47,313 bases of DNA from the NCBI GenBank assembly GCA_002862085.1, contig PKCK01000015.1, positions 1-47,313 of the forward strand, written 5' to 3'. Source of the stretch: Planctomycetota bacterium (GTDB taxonomy: Bacteria; Planctomycetota; UBA1135; GCA-002686595). Position 1 is the stretch's first letter. Each line of letters opens with the position of its first letter. Shown here piece after piece: positions 44,176 through 47,313 of the stretch. The notes beneath the pieces were generated by a model. The model worked only from the letters and a program-made list of their open reading frames with translations. It was not told where the DNA came from and ran no database searches. Position numbers and translations under genes: made by a program.

Positions 44176-45582
44176 ATGCAGAAGACGCTCCTGACCTACG
44201 TCAAGCCCCACGTCCAGGAGGACCCGCTGTCGATGATCCTCGGCATCGGGTATCTCGGCGCGATGATGGAGCGGCACAAGCTCCCGATCGCGCTGCACGA
44301 CGAGCGCGCCGGTACCGACCAGGAGATGAAGGCGGCGATCGACGCCAACGACATCATCGGCTTCAGCGCGCTGACTCCGAACATCCGTCGTGCCATCGCC
44401 TGGGCGAAGTACGCCAAGGAGCAGGGCAAGACCACGATCATGGGCGGACCTCACGCCTCGGTCGACCAGGGGGTCTTCCTCGACAGCGGTCACTTCGACT
44501 ACGTGCTGAAGGGCGAGGCGGAGCACACCCTGCCCGAGCTCGTGAAGGCCATCGAGGGCAAGGACGACGCGAAGCTCCAGGGGATCGAGGGGCTCGCCTC
44601 CATGCGCGAGGGCGAGATGTGGGTGGACAACCCCGCCCCGCCGCTGATCAAGAAGCTCGACGAGATCCCCATGCCGGCGCGCCACCTGCTGCCGATGGAG
44701 TCGTACTTCAAGAACAACCCCGAGCACCTCGTCTACATCTTCACGACGCGCGGCTGCCCCTTCAAATGCATCTTCTGCCAGAAGGAGCTCACCGGCCGCG
44801 GCTTCCGCGTGCGCTCGACCGAGGCGATCGTCGACGAGCTCGAGCACATCATCAAGACCTACGACCCGGGCGTGATCCTCTTCGTCGATGAGATCCTCAC
44901 GCTGCGGAAGAAGCGCATCCACGAGATGTGCGACGAGATCATCCGCCGGGGCCTGAAGTTCGAGTGGGTGGCCAACACCCGCGCCGACTGCGTCGACTAC
45001 CCGCTTCTCAAGCACATGCACCGCGCGGGCTGCCGCCGTATCTACTACGGATGGGAGTCGGGCTCTCAGCGCATGCTCGACGTGCTCAAGAAGGACCTGA
45101 CCCCCGAGGTCATCGTCAACGCGGCCAAGATGACCCGCCGCGCGGGGATCTGGGCGAAGGTCTACCTGATCGTGGGCTCGCCTGGCGAGACGCCGGAGGA
45201 CATCGCGGAGACCGAGAAGGTTCTGCGCCTCGCTGGCCCTGACCTGATCCGGATCTCGGTGTTCAACCCGCTGATCGGCACCGAGTCCTGGGACAACTAC
45301 CAGGCCTCGATCGACATCTCGGACCTCTCCGAGAACTACGTCTCGTCGAACCGCTCGGGCTACAAGCACGAGCACTTCAGCCAGATCGAGCTCGAAGAGC
45401 TGCGCAAGCGCATGGTCCGCTCCTACGAGCAGTGGTACTACTCCATGCCGCAGCGCCTGCGCCGCGTCTACGAGCGGGCTCTCTACTACATGGAGAACCC
45501 CGTGCACGGCCGCAAGCGCATGGGCCGCGCGCTCGGACTCGTGCCCCCGCCGCAGCGTCACGTGGTGACCAACCACCACTGA
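44176..45582 (+). CDS. B12-binding-domain radical SAM protein
   Basis: From ATG 44176 this is a 468-residue protein. The N-terminal cobalamin-binding domain (about residues 5-150) includes LSMILGIGYLGAMMERH and DIIGFSALTPNIRRAIAWAK, with TTIMGGPHASVDQG near 90. The radical SAM domain carries the [4Fe-4S] motif C194-x3-C198-x2-C201 (RGCPFKCIFCQ), then ILFVDEILTLRKKR near 236 and RIYYGWESGSQRMLD near 290. The C-terminus (400-468) is helical and rich in Tyr/Arg. It is most like the BchE/HpnJ/B12-rSAM methylase-type group, substrate unknown. The frame is open to 44071 but those residues look random. It lies next to the glycosyltransferase cluster but appears to have its own promoter. A bidirectional terminator follows. 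Confidence 0.9.
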   Translation: MQKTLLTYVKPHVQEDPLSMILGIGYLGAMMERHKLPIALHDERAGTDQEMKAAIDANDIIGFSALTPNIRRAIAWAKYAKEQGKTTIMGGPHASVDQGVFLDSGHFDYVLKGEAEHTLPELVKAIEGKDDAKLQGIEGLASMREGEMWVDNPAPPLIKKLDEIPMPARHLLPMESYFKNNPEHLVYIFTTRGCPFKCIFCQKELTGRGFRVRSTEAIVDELEHIIKTYDPGVILFVDEILTLRKKRIHEMCDEIIRRGLKFEWVANTRADCVDYPLLKHMHRAGCRRIYYGWESGSQRMLDVLKKDLTPEVIVNAAKMTRRAGIWAKVYLIVGSPGETPEDIAETEKVLRLAGPDLIRISVFNPLIGTESWDNYQASIDISDLSENYVSSNRSGYKHEHFSQIELEELRKRMVRSYEQWYYSMPQRLRRVYERALYYMENPVHGRKRMGRALGLVPPPQRHVVTNHH

Positions 45583-45601
45583 TCGACGTGGGCTCCTCAC
45601 G

Positions 45602-45639
45602 CCGCCGCCCCGGTTCGCCCCAGCGATCCGGGGCGGCGG
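45602..45639. terminator. Bidirectional terminator between convergent genes
   Basis: CCGCCGCCCCGG (45602-45613) pairs perfectly over 12 bp with CCGGGGCGGCGG (45628-45639) around a 14-base loop. It lies midway between the stops of the convergent radical SAM and phosphatase-fold genes. No T-tract flanks it on either strand. Confidence 0.6.
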
Positions 45640-45655
45640 TCGTTCGGGGGAGCCT

Positions 45656-47077
45656 TCAGCGCCGTTCCGTCTCGGCGCCGTAGCCGATCGCCCGGAGGCC
45701 GGCGCGCTCCGCGTCGCTCAGGCCGCCGCTCTCGGCCGCGGCGCCCGGGTCGGGGAGGGCCCGGGCCGCGGCCAGCGCTTCCTTCGCGAGCGCCGCCGCG
45801 CGCTCGATCGTCGAGGGATCCCGGCGCCCGAGTTCCTCGAGGCCCGCGGGGTCTGCGGCCAGATCGACGTAGCCGAAGAGACCGCCGGCCTTGTCGTAGC
45901 GCACCTTGTCCGCGCCGCGGTAGCTGATCCAGAGGGGCGGACGCTGCGCGTGGACCCACCGATCCGTCGGGACCTCGCGCAGCAGCGAGGATCCGGGGTA
46001 CTCCATCGGGGCGGGGAGGTCGAAGGCGTCGAGCAGGGTCGGGAGGAGGTCGACGTGGGAGACGAGAGCTTCGCTGCGCCCCACGAGCGAGTCCGCCGGG
46101 ACGTTCCTGCGCGCCTCGAGCCATCGCCGGGCGCCGGGCGTCGCGTGAACGAGGAGCGGGACACGGAGCCCCTCCTCGAACATCTGCCCATGGCCTCCGA
46201 AACCCTGCTCGCGGTAGCCGAGGCCCTCGCCATGGTCCGAGGTGATGATCACGATCGCGCTGTCGAGCAGCCCGCGTTCCTCCCACTCGGCGAACCACGC
46301 CCCGAGTCGGTCGTCCACGTAACGGATCCCACCGTCGTAGAGAGCCCTCACGGCTTCGCGCTGCCGCTCCGTGAAGTCCTCGGGGATCGTCTCGAAGACC
46401 GCCTTCGCGTCCATCCCGGCGAGGACCGCGCGGGCCTCGGGGTCGAACATGGTGTCGTAGGGGGCGGGGGTGTCGTAGATCAGGCTGGTGTCGACGTCGA
46501 GGCTGTCCGAATGGATGTCGAACAGGTGCAGGAAGAGGAACGACCAGCGTCCCTCGAGACCGGCCGTGACCTCGTCCAGCTGAGCCTTGGCGAGCTCCGC
46601 GTCGCCAGCGCTCCGGTACTCGAGGAAGCCGCGTCCGTAGCCGAAGCGGGCGTCGAGCCAGCCGGGGAAATGGACTCCCACCGCGGCGGCGCCGGCGTCC
46701 GAGAGCAGCTGCGGTATCGTCGGCACGCTCTCCGCGAGGGCGGCCTCCGCGACCCACACCTTGTGCTGGGCGGGGTACAGCCCGGTGAACATGGTCATGT
46801 GGGAGATGAGCGTCCACGGCGCTGTCGCCCGCGCGTTGTCGAACACCAGGCTCTCCGACGCGATCGTGTCCAGGAACGGCGTCGTGTCGCGGCCGTAGCC
46901 GTGGAACCCACAGCGGTCCTGACGGAGCGTGTCCAGCGAGATGAGGATGAGGTTCGGGCGCCCGGCTCCGGGGTCCTCGCTGCCTCCGCCGCACGCGGCG
47001 GCGAGGGCGCAGGTGAGCAGCCCGGCGATGCGGGTCGCCGCGCGGCGCGGACGGCTGTGGGTGGACGGCGAGGCCAT
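45656..47077 (-). CDS. Sulfatase/alkaline-phosphatase-fold lipoprotein without FGly cysteine
   Basis: This 473-residue protein has a lipobox ending at C29 (ALAAAC) followed by GGGSED, so it is lipid-anchored. NLILISLDTLRQDRCGFHGYGRDTTPFLD near 42 is the sulfatase-superfamily metal site. The nucleophile block reads APWTLISHMTMFTGLYP, where CxPSR sulfatases have Cys; here the aligned residue is Thr. It therefore cannot be a formylglycine sulfatase and is more likely a phosphodiesterase or phosphotransferase of the same fold. IITSDHGEGLGYREQGFGGHGQMFEEGLRVPLL near 278 supplies the Asp-His metal ligands, and LLPTLLDAF follows. A TAGACT box ends six bases before the ATG at 47077. Confidence 0.88.
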   Translation of the reverse strand: MASPSTHSRPRRAATRIAGLLTCALAAACGGGSEDPGAGRPNLILISLDTLRQDRCGFHGYGRDTTPFLDTIASESLVFDNARATAPWTLISHMTMFTGLYPAQHKVWVAEAALAESVPTIPQLLSDAGAAAVGVHFPGWLDARFGYGRGFLEYRSAGDAELAKAQLDEVTAGLEGRWSFLFLHLFDIHSDSLDVDTSLIYDTPAPYDTMFDPEARAVLAGMDAKAVFETIPEDFTERQREAVRALYDGGIRYVDDRLGAWFAEWEERGLLDSAIVIITSDHGEGLGYREQGFGGHGQMFEEGLRVPLLVHATPGARRWLEARRNVPADSLVGRSEALVSHVDLLPTLLDAFDLPAPMEYPGSSLLREVPTDRWVHAQRPPLWISYRGADKVRYDKAGGLFGYVDLAADPAGLEELGRRDPSTIERAAALAKEALAAARALPDPGAAAESGGLSDAERAGLRAIGYGAETERR

Positions 47078-47083
47078 GGCGCG

Positions 47084-47089
47084 AGTCTA
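47084..47089 (-). promoter_or_regulatory. -10-like TAGACT, 6 nt before start codon
   Basis: On the minus strand TAGACT ends six bases before the ATG at 47077, the same hexamer and spacing as at 32183-32188 on the plus strand. Confidence 0.45.
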
Positions 47090-47168
47090 CCCGTCCATCG
47101 CCCGCGCCCGAGGCCCCATACCGGGCCGCGCCTCCCTATGATCCCGCCCTCCCCGATCGCGTCTCCCG

Positions 47169-47313
47169 ATGTCCCTCCGACGCTCCGCGCAGCGTCCCCC
47201 CCGTTTGAAGGTCACCGAAGCCAAGCTCTCCGAGGTCAAGCAGATCAGCGAGTACCTCCGCCAGGGCACCGACGTGGAGGCGCTCAAGAAGAGCCTCGAG
47301 AGCGTCGGGCTCA
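47169..47313 (+). CDS. Unknown protein, 3' partial
   Basis: An ATG at 47169 opens a frame that runs to the window edge: 48 residues starting MSLRRSAQRPPRLKVTEAKL. The visible part is basic at first, then helical and amphipathic (SEVKQISEYLRQGTDVEALKKSLESVGL). Third codon positions are almost all G or C, which supports real coding. A TATGAT-like hexamer about 25 bases upstream is a possible -10 element. Too little is visible to name it. Confidence 0.6.
   Translation, partial: MSLRRSAQRPPRLKVTEAKLSEVKQISEYLRQGTDVEALKKSLESVGL

Overview
The window is very G+C rich (roughly 70% by eye), with almost every third codon position G or C. Several families point to the phylum Planctomycetota: a PSCyt1/PSCyt2/PSD1 protein (24794-28231) coupled to a DUF1501 Tat-signal protein, a PA14-containing multi-CxxCH protein, sulfatase-family lipoproteins, and a formylglycine-generating enzyme. 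The lineage is inferred from gene families; no rRNA gene is present to confirm it. I found no tRNA, rRNA, CRISPR array, insertion sequence or phage gene.

Layout. 1-9366: a 5'-truncated FemAB-like acyltransferase, a serine-hydrolase (beta-lactamase fold) protein, cmk and rpsA in the classical order, an unknown lipoprotein, tyrS, and a B12-binding radical SAM protein. 9367-10650: a gene-poor gap holding a strong terminator that points to the minus strand and two doubtful minus-strand reading frames. 10651-17074: an overlapping operon of acetyl-CoA synthetase, a five-CxxCH PA14 protein and an exported beta-propeller protein. 17082-19626 (minus): a Cys-type sulfatase lipoprotein and an NAD-dependent epimerase. 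19759-20484: a nucleosidase. 20783-24589: a polyprenyl-phosphate sugar transferase and two GT4 glycosyltransferases. 24794-29682: the PSCyt/DUF1501 pair. 29813-32123: truD, a small sulfite-oxidase-like domain protein and a DUF5658 membrane protein. 32195-43848: a long, mostly overlapping cluster with an epimerase, six more GT-B glycosyltransferases, an unknown protein, an alpha/alpha-toroid lyase-like protein and a lipoprotein FGE. 44176-45582: a second B12 radical SAM protein. 45656-47077 (minus): a sulfatase-fold lipoprotein without the FGly cysteine. 47169-end: the start of an unknown gene.

How the genes fit together. The dominant theme is synthesis of a surface polysaccharide. One membrane enzyme loads the first sugar phosphate onto the lipid carrier, eight GT-B enzymes extend it, and an epimerase supplies a nucleotide sugar. 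A lyase-like toroid protein and an FGE sit inside the same cluster, which suggests a glycan whose processing includes cleavage or sulfate removal. Flippase, polymerase and export genes are not in the window. The PSCyt/PSD1/DUF1501 pair and the acs-cytochrome-propeller operon look like separate, exported redox or degradation modules.

A recurring signal is a TANNNT hexamer 6-10 bases before the start codon of genes that head transcription units (seven clear cases, plus one at 24781 that depends on the start chosen). This spacing would place transcription starts at or next to the start codon, so leaderless mRNAs may be common here. Inside operons, starts instead overlap the upstream stop (ATGA or GTGA).
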